From positions 186,001 through 250,000 of the forward strand of contig NZ_JACHHW010000003.1 in NCBI RefSeq assembly GCF_014202945.1: 64,000 nucleotides of DNA. The letters run 5' to 3'. Each line of letters opens with the position of its first letter. Position 1 is the stretch's first letter. The DNA is from Zhongshania antarctica (GTDB lineage: Bacteria > Pseudomonadota > Gammaproteobacteria > Pseudomonadales > Spongiibacteraceae). The notes beneath the pieces were generated by a model. That model was given only the letters and a program-made list of their open reading frames with translations. It searched no databases and was not told the origin of the DNA. Of the stretch, positions 25,235-34,733 are shown in pieces. The position numbers were made by a program, and so were the translations under genes.

Positions 25235-26104
25235 TTAGAAATCATTACGCGGCCGAAAAAAGCTCGCAAAGCGCGGTAAGCCGCTCGCCGTAGTACCTTG
25301 GTATTTATAGCTGATGGTGCTGCCAATCGCGGGCGGGTGACGACGCTCCTCATCACTAAAGCCAGAACCTATTTTAAATTCTCTGCCATTCGGCATTTTT
25401 ACTACTACGGCGCCGAGCATCCCGCTGAATTTTCCCTTGCCCGGAATGTGGGCAATAACGACCGCTTCGGCGTCGCTAAAGCGCTTGAGCTTTAATAAAT
25501 CATCACTGCGAATACCACGGTAGGGTGCGCTGCCTAAATGCAGCATTAGGCCTTCACCGCCGTTGACAATAACGTGGTCGAGCGCTTTCATCAGTGCCGC
25601 TTCGTCATCGATTTTATATTGCTCTATCAAGGCGATTGATGGAGTCTTAAGTTTACTAAACAAGACCCTTAGCCCTTGCAGTCGATGATCGAAGTCACCT
25701 GCTTCATTGGGAGAGTCAAACACCATAAAGCGTATTTTTTGCCATTGGGATGGGTCGGGAATGTGCCGCCTCACCGCGCCGGAGACCTCCGCAAAACGAT
25801 TGCGCCCCATCCACAGTTCGCCATCTAATGCCTGTTTAGGGAAGCCTTGGGTAAACCAGTCTGGCGTTGAAAAGCGGTTGCCTTGCCGAGAAAGAAGCTG
25901 AGTGCCGTCCCAGTAAGCTCTGACGCCATCGAGCTTTTCGCTGATCCAGTAGTGCCTAAGCTCAATGTCGCTGCGGTAGGGTTTTGCCAGCATAAGTGCA
26001 GGTTTTAGCGGTGTTTGCGCCAGGAGGGGCGTATCTGCATGAATTAGACTGACGCTGCATAAGGCGAGTAAGCCGAAAATGACTAGGATGAGTTTACGCT
26101 GCAT
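25235..26104 (-). CDS. periplasmic ATP-dependent DNA ligase (LigE type)
   Basis: The 289-residue protein carries an N-terminal signal peptide (about 23 residues, hydrophobic core LVIFGLLALCSVSL) followed by a minimal ATP-dependent ligase. The nucleotidyl acceptor lysine is in SEKLDGVRAYW (about residue 57). LDGELWMG, GGEGLMLH and LLKLKRF correspond to motifs III, IV and V, and an OB-fold C-terminal region is present. No extra DNA-binding domain is seen, as in LigE/Lig E proteins proposed to act on extracellular or incoming DNA in the periplasm. There is no operon partner. Confidence 0.87.
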   Translation of the reverse strand: MQRKLILVIFGLLALCSVSLIHADTPLLAQTPLKPALMLAKPYRSDIELRHYWISEKLDGVRAYWDGTQLLSRQGNRFSTPDWFTQGFPKQALDGELWMGRNRFAEVSGAVRRHIPDPSQWQKIRFMVFDSPNEAGDFDHRLQGLRVLFSKLKTPSIALIEQYKIDDEAALMKALDHVIVNGGEGLMLHLGSAPYRGIRSDDLLKLKRFSDAEAVVIAHIPGKGKFSGMLGAVVVKMPNGREFKIGSGFSDEERRHPPAIGSTISYKYQGTTASGLPRFASFFRPRNDF

Positions 26105-26301
26105 AGCTAATCACTCCTTGATTAAGCCCATGAATACGCCGATCCTTCGGCGCTGAATCTCTCATCTTACCCAAATATGCAGCAAGTGAAAGGCGGGTAG
26201 AGGAGGGTTGTGGTGACGAGCGCTACTATTGACAGCGGAAGCCCCGAGGGGGAATCGAATATTGAGACTCAGTGCCCAGCGCGGCTAACGTGCGGTAGTG
26301 T

Positions 26302-26330
26302 TTATCTGTTTGTGCGCTACGTGTTATAAA
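26302..26330 (+). promoter_or_regulatory. weak promoter candidate for the patatin gene
   Basis: TATAAA at 26325-26330 has TTATCT 17 bases upstream. The -10 is good and the -35 poor. It lies about 40 bases before the patatin ATG in a 267-base spacer that otherwise shows nothing clear. Confidence 0.3.
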
Positions 26331-26371
26331 ATGGCAAATACTAACGGCCAGAATATTTTTTAAAGGATGTA

Positions 26372-27439
26372 ATGGGTTTATTAAGGATTCGTGCAGGTCA
26401 ATCTGCACTTGAGCATATTCAGAAACATGGGCTGAGTCCGTCAGATATAAGCACGGTATTCGGCGCCTCCGGTGCGGCGAAGTGGTTGGCTATCTACGGT
26501 TTGGATCGCGCTATTTTTTCTCAGTGGTTGGCTGGGGCTAGCCATCCAATCAATTTATTTGGCACTTCGGTCGGTGCCTTTAAATTGGCCGGGGCGTGTC
26601 GGCAAGACCCGGCCAAAGCCTTGGATGACTTAGCCTATGCGTATATTGAGCAATCCTACCCCAATGGCTTTAGCGCGGATCTCATCGATGTTGAGACTCA
26701 AAAATTATTAAATGCCGTTGTTGATCAGGCAGGTGTAGATGAAATTCTTGCCCATCCGGTATTTCGGTATCACTGCGGCACGGTATTGGCGAAGGGTTTA
26801 CTGGCTGGAGCCTCGGTGACGCAGCAGAAATATGCTATGGCCCTGGCCTTTGCGCTCAATGGCTTTGGTCGCAATATCCATAAAAAAAGCATGCAGCGCG
26901 TGATATTTGCTGATGACCGAGCCGATGGTGCACTCGGTGGCCGCGATGCTTATGTAAGCCATCGGGTTGCTTTAAACCGCGACAATTTACGTTCAGCGGT
27001 CATGGCATCGGGTTCTATTCCGGTAGTGATGCACGGTGTCAGCGACGTGCTTGGCGCGCCAGCAGGTATGCACCGGGATGGCGGCTTGCTTGATTATCAT
27101 CCCGTGCCCGGAAATCTTTGGCAGGGCGAAGGCCTCGTGCTTTACCCGCATTTTTATTCGGAAGTTACTTCCGGTTGGTTTGATAAATACTTTTTTTGGC
27201 GGAAAACCCCAAAAGCGTTGTTAGATAAAGTGGTGTTAATCAGTCCGTCAGAGTCGTTCTTAGCATCGACTGAATTAGGCCGAATTCCGGATCGGCGAGA
27301 CTTCCTGCGTATGCAGGGCGACGATATTATGCGAAAACGCCTATGGCGGGATTCGGCGACACGTAGCCTAGAGCTGGGCGAGGCTTTTTTAGCACTGGCT
27401 AAGGCCGGAGATATTGGCTCGATTGTTGAGCCAATTTGA
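26372..27439 (+). CDS. patatin-like phospholipase family protein
   Basis: The 355-residue protein shows a patatin dyad: a nucleophile serine in GTSVGA (about residue 65) and an aspartate in DGGLLDYHP (about 231). The oxyanion loop near FGASGAAK (residues 30-37) is also present. This lipid acyl hydrolase has no signal peptide and is likely cytoplasmic or membrane-associated. AAAGGA sits 5 bases before the ATG. No partner genes are evident. Confidence 0.8.
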   Translation: MGLLRIRAGQSALEHIQKHGLSPSDISTVFGASGAAKWLAIYGLDRAIFSQWLAGASHPINLFGTSVGAFKLAGACRQDPAKALDDLAYAYIEQSYPNGFSADLIDVETQKLLNAVVDQAGVDEILAHPVFRYHCGTVLAKGLLAGASVTQQKYAMALAFALNGFGRNIHKKSMQRVIFADDRADGALGGRDAYVSHRVALNRDNLRSAVMASGSIPVVMHGVSDVLGAPAGMHRDGGLLDYHPVPGNLWQGEGLVLYPHFYSEVTSGWFDKYFFWRKTPKALLDKVVLISPSESFLASTELGRIPDRRDFLRMQGDDIMRKRLWRDSATRSLELGEAFLALAKAGDIGSIVEPI

Positions 27440-27613
27440 TATTGAGCTCATCTAAAAGCATATTGGGCCTTTTAACGCTAATACCGACATAAACGACCGG
27501 TACGAAATTGATTCCGTAGGAGAAGTCGACTGGCTGCGTTCGCTACTCTTATATTACGTTTTGGGTGCGAGACCCAGGCTTGAAAGAATGGAGTTTACCC
27601 ATTGGAGGGGAAA

Positions 27614-28030
27614 ATGATCTTTTATCTGATCTACGTCAGTTCTGCCGTGAATTTGCTGACTGACGAGGAGCTATTGTTACTTTTGCGGCAGTCGCAGGCC
27701 AAAAATGTGAATCTCGGTATTACGGGCATGCTGTTATACAAAGGCGGCAATTTTATGCAGATGCTCGAAGGTGAAGAGAAAACCGTACGGGAGCTTTACG
27801 CCGCCATTAGAAAAGACCCACGACATCACAATGTACTGACTATTATTACCGGTAGCCCTAAAGCGCGGAATTTTAAAGATTGGTCTATGGGCTTTCAAAA
27901 TATGGACAAAATAGCCGATCTGCCAAATTATAAATACTATATAAAAGAAAATCTTACGTTGTATTCATTTCAGGACGATGCCGCGCAAGCCTATGAATTT
28001 ATTACCGGCTTTGAGACGAGTAATCGCTAG
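27614..28030 (+). CDS. short BLUF-domain blue-light photoreceptor
   Basis: This 138-residue single BLUF domain binds FAD and reports blue light. The residues needed for photochemistry are present at PixD-like spacing: Tyr7 in LIYVSS, Asn31 in NVNLGITG, Gln49 in FMQMLEG and Trp90 in FKDWSMGF. Only a short C-terminal helix follows, and no effector domain is fused, so it must act through a protein partner. The ATG at 27614 has GGAGGGG about 5 bases upstream and is preferred over an in-frame TTG at 27602. No adjacent partner gene is obvious. Confidence 0.9.
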   Translation: MIFYLIYVSSAVNLLTDEELLLLLRQSQAKNVNLGITGMLLYKGGNFMQMLEGEEKTVRELYAAIRKDPRHHNVLTIITGSPKARNFKDWSMGFQNMDKIADLPNYKYYIKENLTLYSFQDDAAQAYEFITGFETSNR

Positions 28031-28060
28031 CGTAACGTATGGGTTGCAGATCTTTTTTTG

Positions 28061-28399
28061 TTATGCCGCGCGCGGTGCAAACATAATAATCGCCATGCCT
28101 AACAGGGCCACGCTAGAGCCAATAAGGTCCCATGGTGTTGGGCGAATACCTTCTACTGCCCACAGCCATAAAATCGCCATACCAATATACACGCCGCCAT
28201 AGGCCGCATAGACTCGGCCAGCGGCGGCCGCAGAGGGGTGCAATGAAAGCAGCCAGGCAAACATCGCCAAACTCAATGCGGCGGGTATAAGCAGGAGAAT
28301 CGATTTTCCTTCGCGCAGCCAAAGATAGGGCAGGTAGCAGCCAATAATTTCAGTGAGTGCGGTGATGACAAAAAGGCCGATGGTTTTTAGTTCTGGCAA
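28061..28399 (-). CDS. YnfA/UPF0060 small membrane protein
   Basis: The 112-residue protein has four hydrophobic helices and the family signature [22 protein letters not shown], with [20 protein letters not shown] in the third helix region. The family is small-multidrug-transporter-like, but its function is unsettled. The start appears to be TTG with AAGG about 9 bases upstream, since no ATG fits. Confidence 0.88.
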   Translation of the reverse strand: MPELKTIGLFVITALTEIIGCYLPYLWLREGKSILLLIPAALSLAMFAWLLSLHPSAAAAGRVYAAYGGVYIGMAILWLWAVEGIRPTPWDLIGSSVALLGMAIIMFAPRAA

Positions 28400-28468
28400 T
28401 GAATTTTACCTTTTTGGAGAGGGAATAATTGCGGGTAGCAAAGGTGCAAATTTTCAAAGCGTCTGTGT

Positions 28469-28870
28469 TTAGTTTATATGCTTGAAAAAATACAGCTCGT
28501 CTGCACCGCTAAGATTGGCATTCGCTATTCGCCCAGCCATTATATAACCTTCGTTTTTAAGCAGATTCAACATGGCTGTGTTTGTCGCCTCGCTTGAAAT
28601 AAACAAGCGCTTGCCGGCGTGCTTTGATTCAATAGCCTGAATGAGCTTCGCCGCCAGTCCTTGTCTGCGATAACGATTTTCGACCGCTAGATATTCGATA
28701 TACGGGCGTCCGAGCAAGCCCTTGCGAGATTCCACTACAAATCCCACAACGTCGCCGTCTTTGTCGAAGACGGTAAGTCGATCTTCACTAATCTCAGTTC
28801 TTCGGCAGCCAGCGAAATTATCAAATGTTGCGATTTGACTAAAGTCGAGACCTTCTCCTTTTCGTATCAT
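28469..28870 (-). CDS. GNAT-family N-acetyltransferase
   Basis: This is a 133-residue GNAT fold with the acetyl-CoA-binding RRQGLAAKL (about residue 73) preceded by IEYLAVENRY, and FISSEATNTAMLNLLKNEGY in the C-terminal half. The substrate is unknown. It lies 13 bases downstream of the lytic transglycosylase gene on the same strand, so it may be co-transcribed with proS and that gene. Confidence 0.75.
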   Translation of the reverse strand: MIRKGEGLDFSQIATFDNFAGCRRTEISEDRLTVFDKDGDVVGFVVESRKGLLGRPYIEYLAVENRYRRQGLAAKLIQAIESKHAGKRLFISSEATNTAMLNLLKNEGYIMAGRIANANLSGADELYFFKHIN

Positions 28871-28883
28871 TGGTTCTGCCTGC

Positions 28884-29480
28884 TTAATTAAAACTTAATT
28901 CTCCGTTATACCAATTTTTACGCCAACGCGTAAAAACCCGCTCTGGATACCAATGCTTACCTAAGCTGCCGTTGTAGCGAGCCAGGGCGCGGTGAAGATT
29001 GCCTTTTTCTTTATCTAAGTAGAATTTTAATATATGGCAGCCGTAGCGCAGATTGGTGTCGGGCTGGGTAAGGTTGTCTTCGGGGCGGCCAATTTCTTTT
29101 TTCCAGAAGGGCATTACTTGCATCAGGCCTTGGGCGCCTACTCGGGACACGGCGTAGCGATCAAAATAGCTTTCTACTTCAATTAGCGCGAGGACGAGTT
29201 CGGGACTTAGGTCAGCGGCGCTCGCCTCGCGGTGAACGCTACGTAAAAAGGTAAGGCGTTCCTCAGGGTCTTTTATAAAACGACTCATGCGGCTAGACAT
29301 ATCGAATAGCCAGACTTCGGCGTCAAAGCGGTCTTCAAAACTGTCGGCTTCGGCAATCGCCAGTTGCAGGTATTGACGCAGCTCGTCGCGGTCTTGAACG
29401 TCCTTGCCCGTTGCCGCCCAACTGGGGACAGCGAGCAGGCAAAGCGCGAATAAGACGGATTGGAGGCCGCGCCACATCAT
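28884..29480 (-). CDS. lytic transglycosylase domain protein (Slt type)
   Basis: The 198-residue exported protein has a signal peptide (residues 1-21, ending PSWAA), a short helical region and an SLT domain with catalytic Glu in LALIEVESYFD, then GAQGLMQVMP and LARYNGS. It cleaves peptidoglycan glycan strands non-hydrolytically in the periplasm. The frame is open upstream inside proS, but the ATG at 29480, one base after the proS stop, gives a proper signal peptide. It is likely transcribed with proS. Confidence 0.87.
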   Translation of the reverse strand: MMWRGLQSVLFALCLLAVPSWAATGKDVQDRDELRQYLQLAIAEADSFEDRFDAEVWLFDMSSRMSRFIKDPEERLTFLRSVHREASAADLSPELVLALIEVESYFDRYAVSRVGAQGLMQVMPFWKKEIGRPEDNLTQPDTNLRYGCHILKFYLDKEKGNLHRALARYNGSLGKHWYPERVFTRWRKNWYNGELSFN

Positions 29481-29481
29481 C

Positions 29482-31206
29482 TTAACGAGGCAGCTGCTGC
29501 TGAATAAAGTCGACGACATCGTCAATGGCAATGTCTTCATTGTCAGCGGCGCGGCGATTTTTATACTCGAGCATGCCATTGTCCAGCCCGCGGTCGCCGA
29601 TCACGATGCGGTGGGGAATTCCGATCAGCTCCATGTCGGCAAATTTAACGCCGGGACGTTCGTTGCGGTCGTCGAGTAGCACGTCGTAGCCCAAGCCGCG
29701 CAGGGTGTCGTAGAGGTTTTCGGCGTGCTCGCGAACCCGCTCTGACTTTTGCATATTCAGAGGCACAATGGCGATTTCAAAGGGCGCGATGCTGGCGGGC
29801 CAGAGTATGCCTTTGTCGTCGTTGTTTTGCTCAATGGCCGAGGCAACGACGCGGGTAACGCCAATTCCGTAGCAGCCCATGGTCATAACTTGGTCTTTGC
29901 CGTTTTCATTTAGCACGCTGGCGTTAAGTGCTTCTGAGTATTTGGTGCCGAGCTGGAAAATATGACCAACTTCAATGCCGCGCTTAATCAGCAGGCTGCC
30001 TTGGCCGTCTGGGCTGGGGTCGCCTTCGACAACATTGCGGATGTCAGCGGTTTCAGTAAATGCGGCGTCGCGATCCCAATTGCTGCCAGTAAGATGGAAG
30101 CCATCTTCGTTGGCTCCGCAGACAAAGTCGCTGCTATGGGCTGCGCTGCGGTCGGCAATAACGCGAATGTTTAAACCGGCTGGGCCAATTGAGCCAGGCT
30201 TGCAGCCTAGCGTCGCGACAATGTCTTCTTCCGATGCGAAGGTGAGTGGCGAGGCCACACCGGCTATTTTCTCAGCTTTAATCTCGTTGAGCTGGTGATC
30301 ACCACGCACGACGAGTGCGATTAAGTCTTGTTTGCCGTTTTCGTCTTCTTCGCCGTACACGATGAGGGTTTTTAAAATTTGTTCAGCGTTCAATTTGAGT
30401 AGAGCGCTGACCTCGCCGATGGTGTGGGTATTAGGTGTGGCAACTCTTGCCATCGTTTGGTTGGGCGTTGGGCGTTCACCGGCTGGGGCAATAGCTTCGG
30501 CCATTTCCACATTCGCGGCATAGTCTGACGTGTCAGAGAAGGCGATATCGTCTTCACCAGAAGACGCCAATACGTGAAATTCGTGGGAGCCGCTACCGCC
30601 AATAGAGCCGGTGTCGGCAATAACGGGGCGGAAATCCAAGCCTAAACGCGTGAAAATGCGCGAGTAAGCAGCATGCATTACGTCGTAGGTCGCTTGTAGG
30701 GATTCTTGGTCGTTATGAAAAGAGTAGGCATCTTTCATAATGAATTCCCGCGAGCGCATTACGCCAAAGCGCGGGCGAATCTCGTCACGAAATTTGGTTT
30801 GTACCTGATAAAAGGTGGCGGGCAGCTGTTTGTAGCTTTTGATTTCGTTGCGAATGAGGTCGGTAATAACTTCTTCGTGGGTGGGGCCAAGGCAGAAATC
30901 ACGGCCGTGACGGTCATTAAAACGCAATAGCTCGGCGCCATATTGTTCCCAGCGGCCAGATTCCTGCCATAATTCGGCAGGTTGGGCGACAGGCATGAGC
31001 ACTTCCATGGCGCCGCTATTGTCCATTTCTTCGCGAATAATGGCTTCGACTTTGCGCAGTACTCGCAGGCCCATGGGCAGCCAGGTGTAGAGGCCGGTGG
31101 CGAGCTTGCGTATCATGCCAGCACGCAACATCAGTTGGTGGCTGATGACTTCAGCATCGGCAGGAGTTTCTTTTATGGTGGCAATTAGGAATTGGCTAGC
31201 GCGCAT
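29482..31206 (-). CDS. proS: prolyl-tRNA synthetase
   Basis: The 574-residue class II synthetase charges tRNA-Pro. It shows motif 2 (around [26 protein letters not shown]) near residue 140, an insertion editing domain in the middle (about 225-400), motif 3 in [16 protein letters not shown] near 445 and the C-terminal anticodon-binding domain. Length and order match the bacterial-type ProS with the INS editing domain. It is divergent from the HIT gene. Confidence 0.95.
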   Translation of the reverse strand: MRASQFLIATIKETPADAEVISHQLMLRAGMIRKLATGLYTWLPMGLRVLRKVEAIIREEMDNSGAMEVLMPVAQPAELWQESGRWEQYGAELLRFNDRHGRDFCLGPTHEEVITDLIRNEIKSYKQLPATFYQVQTKFRDEIRPRFGVMRSREFIMKDAYSFHNDQESLQATYDVMHAAYSRIFTRLGLDFRPVIADTGSIGGSGSHEFHVLASSGEDDIAFSDTSDYAANVEMAEAIAPAGERPTPNQTMARVATPNTHTIGEVSALLKLNAEQILKTLIVYGEEDENGKQDLIALVVRGDHQLNEIKAEKIAGVASPLTFASEEDIVATLGCKPGSIGPAGLNIRVIADRSAAHSSDFVCGANEDGFHLTGSNWDRDAAFTETADIRNVVEGDPSPDGQGSLLIKRGIEVGHIFQLGTKYSEALNASVLNENGKDQVMTMGCYGIGVTRVVASAIEQNNDDKGILWPASIAPFEIAIVPLNMQKSERVREHAENLYDTLRGLGYDVLLDDRNERPGVKFADMELIGIPHRIVIGDRGLDNGMLEYKNRRAADNEDIAIDDVVDFIQQQLPR

Positions 31207-31286
31207 GATGTAATTCTGGCCTTGTTTATCAGAGTGTGCGCATTTTACGATTGATCGGCAGCGCGGTACAGCCGCAAGGAGTAGTG

Positions 31287-31709
31287 ATGTTCGAATTACA
31301 TGAGGCTTTGGCCCGAGATTGCGCTTTTGTGGGTGATTTAGCCCTATGTCGGCTGCTATTAATGAACGATAAACAGTATCCGTGGCTGATTTTGGTGCCG
31401 CGTCGCCCAGAAATGCGTGAAATTTGTGATTTGAGCAACGACGATCAGCTGCAATATCTGCAGGAATCCAATCTTTGCAGTGCGATTTTGCGAAGTGAGT
31501 TTGGCGCCGAAAAGTTAAATATTGCCGCCTTAGGCAATATGGTGCCGCAACTGCATGTCCATCATATTGCGAGATTTAGCTCAGATCCGGCTTGGCCGAA
31601 ACCGGTGTGGGGGCAGCTGCCCGCGAAGGCGTATTCAGAGGAAGAATTGCAGGGCGTAGTTGCGCAATTACGACAGGTGATTCAAAGCCGCTCTGCCTTA
31701 GATTTTTAG
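31287..31709 (+). CDS. HIT-domain protein
   Basis: This 140-residue protein has the HxHxH triad (LHVHHIAR near residue 92) and the upstream LGNMVPQ typical of short HIT hydrolases acting on nucleotide phosphoramidates or dinucleotides. The ATG at 31287 has AAGGAG 6 bases upstream. The substrate is unknown. It is divergent from proS. Confidence 0.85.
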   Translation: MFELHEALARDCAFVGDLALCRLLLMNDKQYPWLILVPRRPEMREICDLSNDDQLQYLQESNLCSAILRSEFGAEKLNIAALGNMVPQLHVHHIARFSSDPAWPKPVWGQLPAKAYSEEELQGVVAQLRQVIQSRSALDF

Positions 31710-31981
31710 GTTTAGACAGGGTGTTTTAGCGTGTTTTACACTGTCATTTGAAGAATGCGGGCGCCGCTGAATAAGGTGATAAACGAGGTAGTTTTTGTAA
31801 GAAAATGCCTTTTTTACAGTGTTTTCGATCAAAAAAGTCCCTTGTATCTTGTATTGCATAAAACAATCGACTATAGGTAGTCGCATGCACTTTTTAGTGG
31901 TGAATGCTGAGGTATTGGCTTGGGGTGCTAAAGATTCAAATGGGCAAGTACTATTCAACGTGAGATACAGGAATAATCACA

Positions 31982-32383
31982 ATGGCGATAAAAAAAGCTG
32001 CTCCAAAAAAAGCTGCCGCTAAGGCAAAAATTAGCGCACCAGCAAGCGCGGCACCTAAGCGTAAAACAACAGCAATCAGTGAGAAAATGACCAAAACTCA
32101 AATTCTGACTGAAATTGCTGAAAACACCAATTTGAGCCGTAAGCAGGTTGGTGATGTTATGGCTGAATTGGAAATCTTGATTGAGCGCAGTATTAAAAAG
32201 CGTGCGCTAGGTGAGTTCACTATTCCCGGTTTGATGAAAATCACCACCGTGAAGAAGCCTGCGACTAAGGCGCGCAAGGGCATTAACCCTTTCACTGGCG
32301 AAGAAACCATGTTCAAAGCCAAGCCTGCGAGTGTAGCGGTGAAGGTTCGTCCGTTGAAAAAGCTCAAAGATTTCGCAGTTTAA
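31982..32383 (+). CDS. HU-family DNA-binding protein with basic Lys/Ala N-terminal extension
   Basis: This is a 133-residue nucleoid protein. Residues 1-32 form a Lys/Ala/Pro-rich, histone-H1-like extension. The HU/IHF fold follows (KTQILTEIAENTNLSRKQVGDVM) with the DNA-binding arm region around GLMKITTVKKPATKARKGINPFTGEE. Core HU proteins are about 90 residues, so the extension is the unusual part. It is monocistronic, with a strong hairpin just after the stop. The preceding 270 bases are AT-rich and hold no gene. Confidence 0.85.
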   Translation: MAIKKAAPKKAAAKAKISAPASAAPKRKTTAISEKMTKTQILTEIAENTNLSRKQVGDVMAELEILIERSIKKRALGEFTIPGLMKITTVKKPATKARKGINPFTGEETMFKAKPASVAVKVRPLKKLKDFAV

Positions 32384-32397
32384 GCACCAGTATTACA

Positions 32398-32427
32398 CCC
32401 CAAAGTGGTCTTTTAGCCACTTTGGGG
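32398..32427 (+). terminator. strong hairpin after the HU-like gene
   Basis: CCCCAAAGTGG and CCACTTTGGGG form an 11-bp stem around an 8-base loop. The 3' side lacks a T-run, but the loop is T-rich. It is probably a terminator or an mRNA 3'-end stabiliser. Confidence 0.65.
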
Positions 32428-32502
32428 GCCAAACCTCCCCGCTTTACAGTTTATTTCCCCCTCAAGTAGGCTCTTGCATTTATTGCAGGCGATGCTTTGC
32501 GT

Positions 32503-32508
32503 TATAAT
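32503..32508 (+). promoter_or_regulatory. -10 box upstream of the FmdB gene
   Basis: A consensus TATAAT about 67 bases before the FmdB-like ATG is a likely -10 element for the FmdB-aspS transcript. No good -35 lies at 16-18 bases; TTTATT at 18 bases is the closest. Confidence 0.45.
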
Positions 32509-32574
32509 CTCGCTCCTTTTGAGCCGCTTGGCCCTTAATGATGTCATTTATGTGTTTTGTTTGGGGAGATTGAT

Positions 32575-32829
32575 ATGCCTATTTACGAATATGCGTGCCG
32601 GGCTTGTGAACATGAGTTTGAAGCATTGCACAAAATGAGTGATCCGGCGCTGCGCGATTGCCCAGAGTGTAAGGCGGCAGAGCTGGTGAAAAAGGTTTCA
32701 GCGGCGGGATTTCGCCTAAAAGGCGGTGGTTGGTATGAAACCGATTTTAAATCTGGCGACAAAAAGAAAAATTTGGCTGGCGATGGCGGTGCCACTAGCG
32801 CCCCGGCCACATCTTCCTCCTCCGATTAA
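32575..32829 (+). CDS. FmdB-family zinc ribbon protein
   Basis: The 84-residue protein has two CxxC knuckles in order (YACRACEHEF and RDCPECKAA), forming the FmdB regulatory zinc ribbon, followed by the conserved GFRLKGGGWYETDFK and a Ser/Ala-rich tail. The gene is a frequent neighbour of aspS in proteobacteria and is so here, 46 bases upstream. Its molecular role is unclear. Confidence 0.9.
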   Translation: MPIYEYACRACEHEFEALHKMSDPALRDCPECKAAELVKKVSAAGFRLKGGGWYETDFKSGDKKKNLAGDGGATSAPATSSSSD

Positions 32830-32875
32830 AACTCGGATTGTGACTTTATAAACTCGATATAGCGGGACAGAATTC

Positions 32876-34648
32876 ATGCGCAGTCATTATTGCGGCAGCT
32901 TGAGTAGTGAGAACATAGATCAAGAAGTGACCTTGTGTGGTTGGGTAGATCGCCGCCGAGATCATGGTGGGGTTATCTTCCTCGATATGCGCGACCGCGA
33001 GGGGATTGTTCAGGTGGTGTTTGACCCAGACACCGAAGAGCACTTCCGCACAGCTGACCGGGTGCGCGGTGAATATGTCTTGCGTATTCGCGGCCGCGTT
33101 CGTGCCCGCGCCGGTGCGACCGTTAACGCCAATATGAAAACCGGCGAGATCGAAGTGCTGGGCAAAGAACTGGAAATTCTGAATGAATCAGAGACGCCAC
33201 CGTTCCAGTTGGATGACCACACCAATGTTGGCGAAGATGTGCGTTTGCGCTACCGCTACCTAGACCTGCGTCGCCCACAAATTGCCGACAAGCTGCGCCT
33301 GCGCGCGCGGATTACCTCGGTGCTGCGCCGTTACCTCGATAGCCAAAACTTCTTGGATATTGAAACGCCCATTTTGACCCGCGCCACGCCGGAAGGTGCC
33401 CGGGACTATTTGGTGCCCAGCCGCACTCATGCCGGTAAGTTCTTTGCGCTGCCCCAGTCGCCCCAGTTGTTTAAGCAGCTGCTGATGGTGTCTGGTTTTG
33501 ACCGCTATTATCAAATCGCGAAGTGCTTCCGCGATGAAGACCTGCGCGCAGATCGTCAGCCAGAATTTACCCAGATCGATATTGAAACGTCGTTTATGGA
33601 CGACAAGCAGATCATGGCCGTTACCGAGGGCATGATTAGCGATCTGTTTAAAGAAGTGATGAATATTGACCTTGGCAGTTTTCCAACCATGAAGTATGCC
33701 GAGGCCATGTCGCGTTTTGGTAGCGACAAGCCTGATATGCGTATTCCGTTAGAGATGGTAGACGTTGGCGATTTGATGCAAGACGTGGAGTTCAAAGTCT
33801 TCTCTGGTCCAGCTAAAAGCCCAGATGGTCGTGTTGCTGCGCTGAAAGTTCCCGGTGGTAATGAAGCCCTGACTCGCAAGCAGATTGACGAGTACACCAA
33901 GTTTGTTGGTATATACGGTGCCAAAGGTCTGGCGTATATCAAGGTCAACGACAAGAGCGATCTGGAAAATGGTTTACAGTCGCCCATTGTTAAATTCTTG
34001 CCTGAGCCTGTGCGTGCAGCGATTCTGGATCGCTTAGCGGCTGAAAACGGCGATTTGATCTTCTTTGGCGCCGACAGTGCCAAGGTTGTTAACGAAGCTC
34101 TGGGCGCGCTGCGCTGCAAACTCGGTGAAGATCTTAAGTTATACACCTGCGAGTGGGCACCGCTGTGGGTTGTTGACTTCCCGATGTTTGAGAAAGACGG
34201 CAGCGGCAACTGGACTTCACTTCACCACCCCTTCACTGCGCCATCGTGCAGCCCAGAAGAGCTTGAAAAAGCACCGGGTGAAGCCCTGTCTATTGCCTAC
34301 GATATGGTGCTGAACGGCACCGAGCTTGGCGGCGGTTCGGTTCGTATACATCGCTCAGACATGCAGCAGGCGGTTTTCCGCGTGTTGGGTATTGGCCCAG
34401 AAGAAGCCGACGAGAAATTCGGCTTCTTGCTGGACGCGCTTAAGTATGGCGCGCCACCGCACGGTGGTCTGGCCTTTGGTCTGGATCGTTTGGTCATGTT
34501 AATGACCGGTGCAAAGTCTATTCGCGACGTTATTGCCTTCCCCAAAACCCAGAGTGCGGCCTGTGTGATGACTGACGCACCGGGTACAGTTGAAGTTAAG
34601 CAATTAACCGAGCTGAATATTCGGCTGCGCAAGTTAGAAGAGAAATAA
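32876..34648 (+). CDS. aspS: aspartyl-tRNA synthetase
   Basis: The 590-residue class II synthetase has an N-terminal OB anticodon-binding domain (residues 1-105, [17 protein letters not shown]), a catalytic core with [18 protein letters not shown] (motif 2) near 215, the bacterial GAD insertion (about 290-420) and motif 3, [15 protein letters not shown], near 530. It attaches aspartate to tRNA-Asp (possibly also tRNA-Asn). Confidence 0.95.
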   Translation: MRSHYCGSLSSENIDQEVTLCGWVDRRRDHGGVIFLDMRDREGIVQVVFDPDTEEHFRTADRVRGEYVLRIRGRVRARAGATVNANMKTGEIEVLGKELEILNESETPPFQLDDHTNVGEDVRLRYRYLDLRRPQIADKLRLRARITSVLRRYLDSQNFLDIETPILTRATPEGARDYLVPSRTHAGKFFALPQSPQLFKQLLMVSGFDRYYQIAKCFRDEDLRADRQPEFTQIDIETSFMDDKQIMAVTEGMISDLFKEVMNIDLGSFPTMKYAEAMSRFGSDKPDMRIPLEMVDVGDLMQDVEFKVFSGPAKSPDGRVAALKVPGGNEALTRKQIDEYTKFVGIYGAKGLAYIKVNDKSDLENGLQSPIVKFLPEPVRAAILDRLAAENGDLIFFGADSAKVVNEALGALRCKLGEDLKLYTCEWAPLWVVDFPMFEKDGSGNWTSLHHPFTAPSCSPEELEKAPGEALSIAYDMVLNGTELGGGSVRIHRSDMQQAVFRVLGIGPEEADEKFGFLLDALKYGAPPHGGLAFGLDRLVMLMTGAKSIRDVIAFPKTQSAACVMTDAPGTVEVKQLTELNIRLRKLEEK

Positions 34649-34690
34649 TAATCCAGTAAAAGACGCTGCGGCGTTCGATTATTTGATCTG

Positions 34691-34717
34691 AGTGAGCCTC
34701 GCAATGCGGGGCTCACT
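34691..34717 (+). promoter_or_regulatory. 27-nt perfect hairpin just upstream of yebC
   Basis: AGTGAGCC pairs with GGCTCACT, and the stem continues with one T-G and three more pairs around an AAT loop, giving 12 base pairs. It ends 6 bases before the yebC ribosome-binding site AGGAGG. There is no T-tract, so it may be an RNA-processing or attenuation element rather than an aspS terminator. Confidence 0.6.
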
Positions 34718-34733
34718 GCTATCAGGAGGTTGC

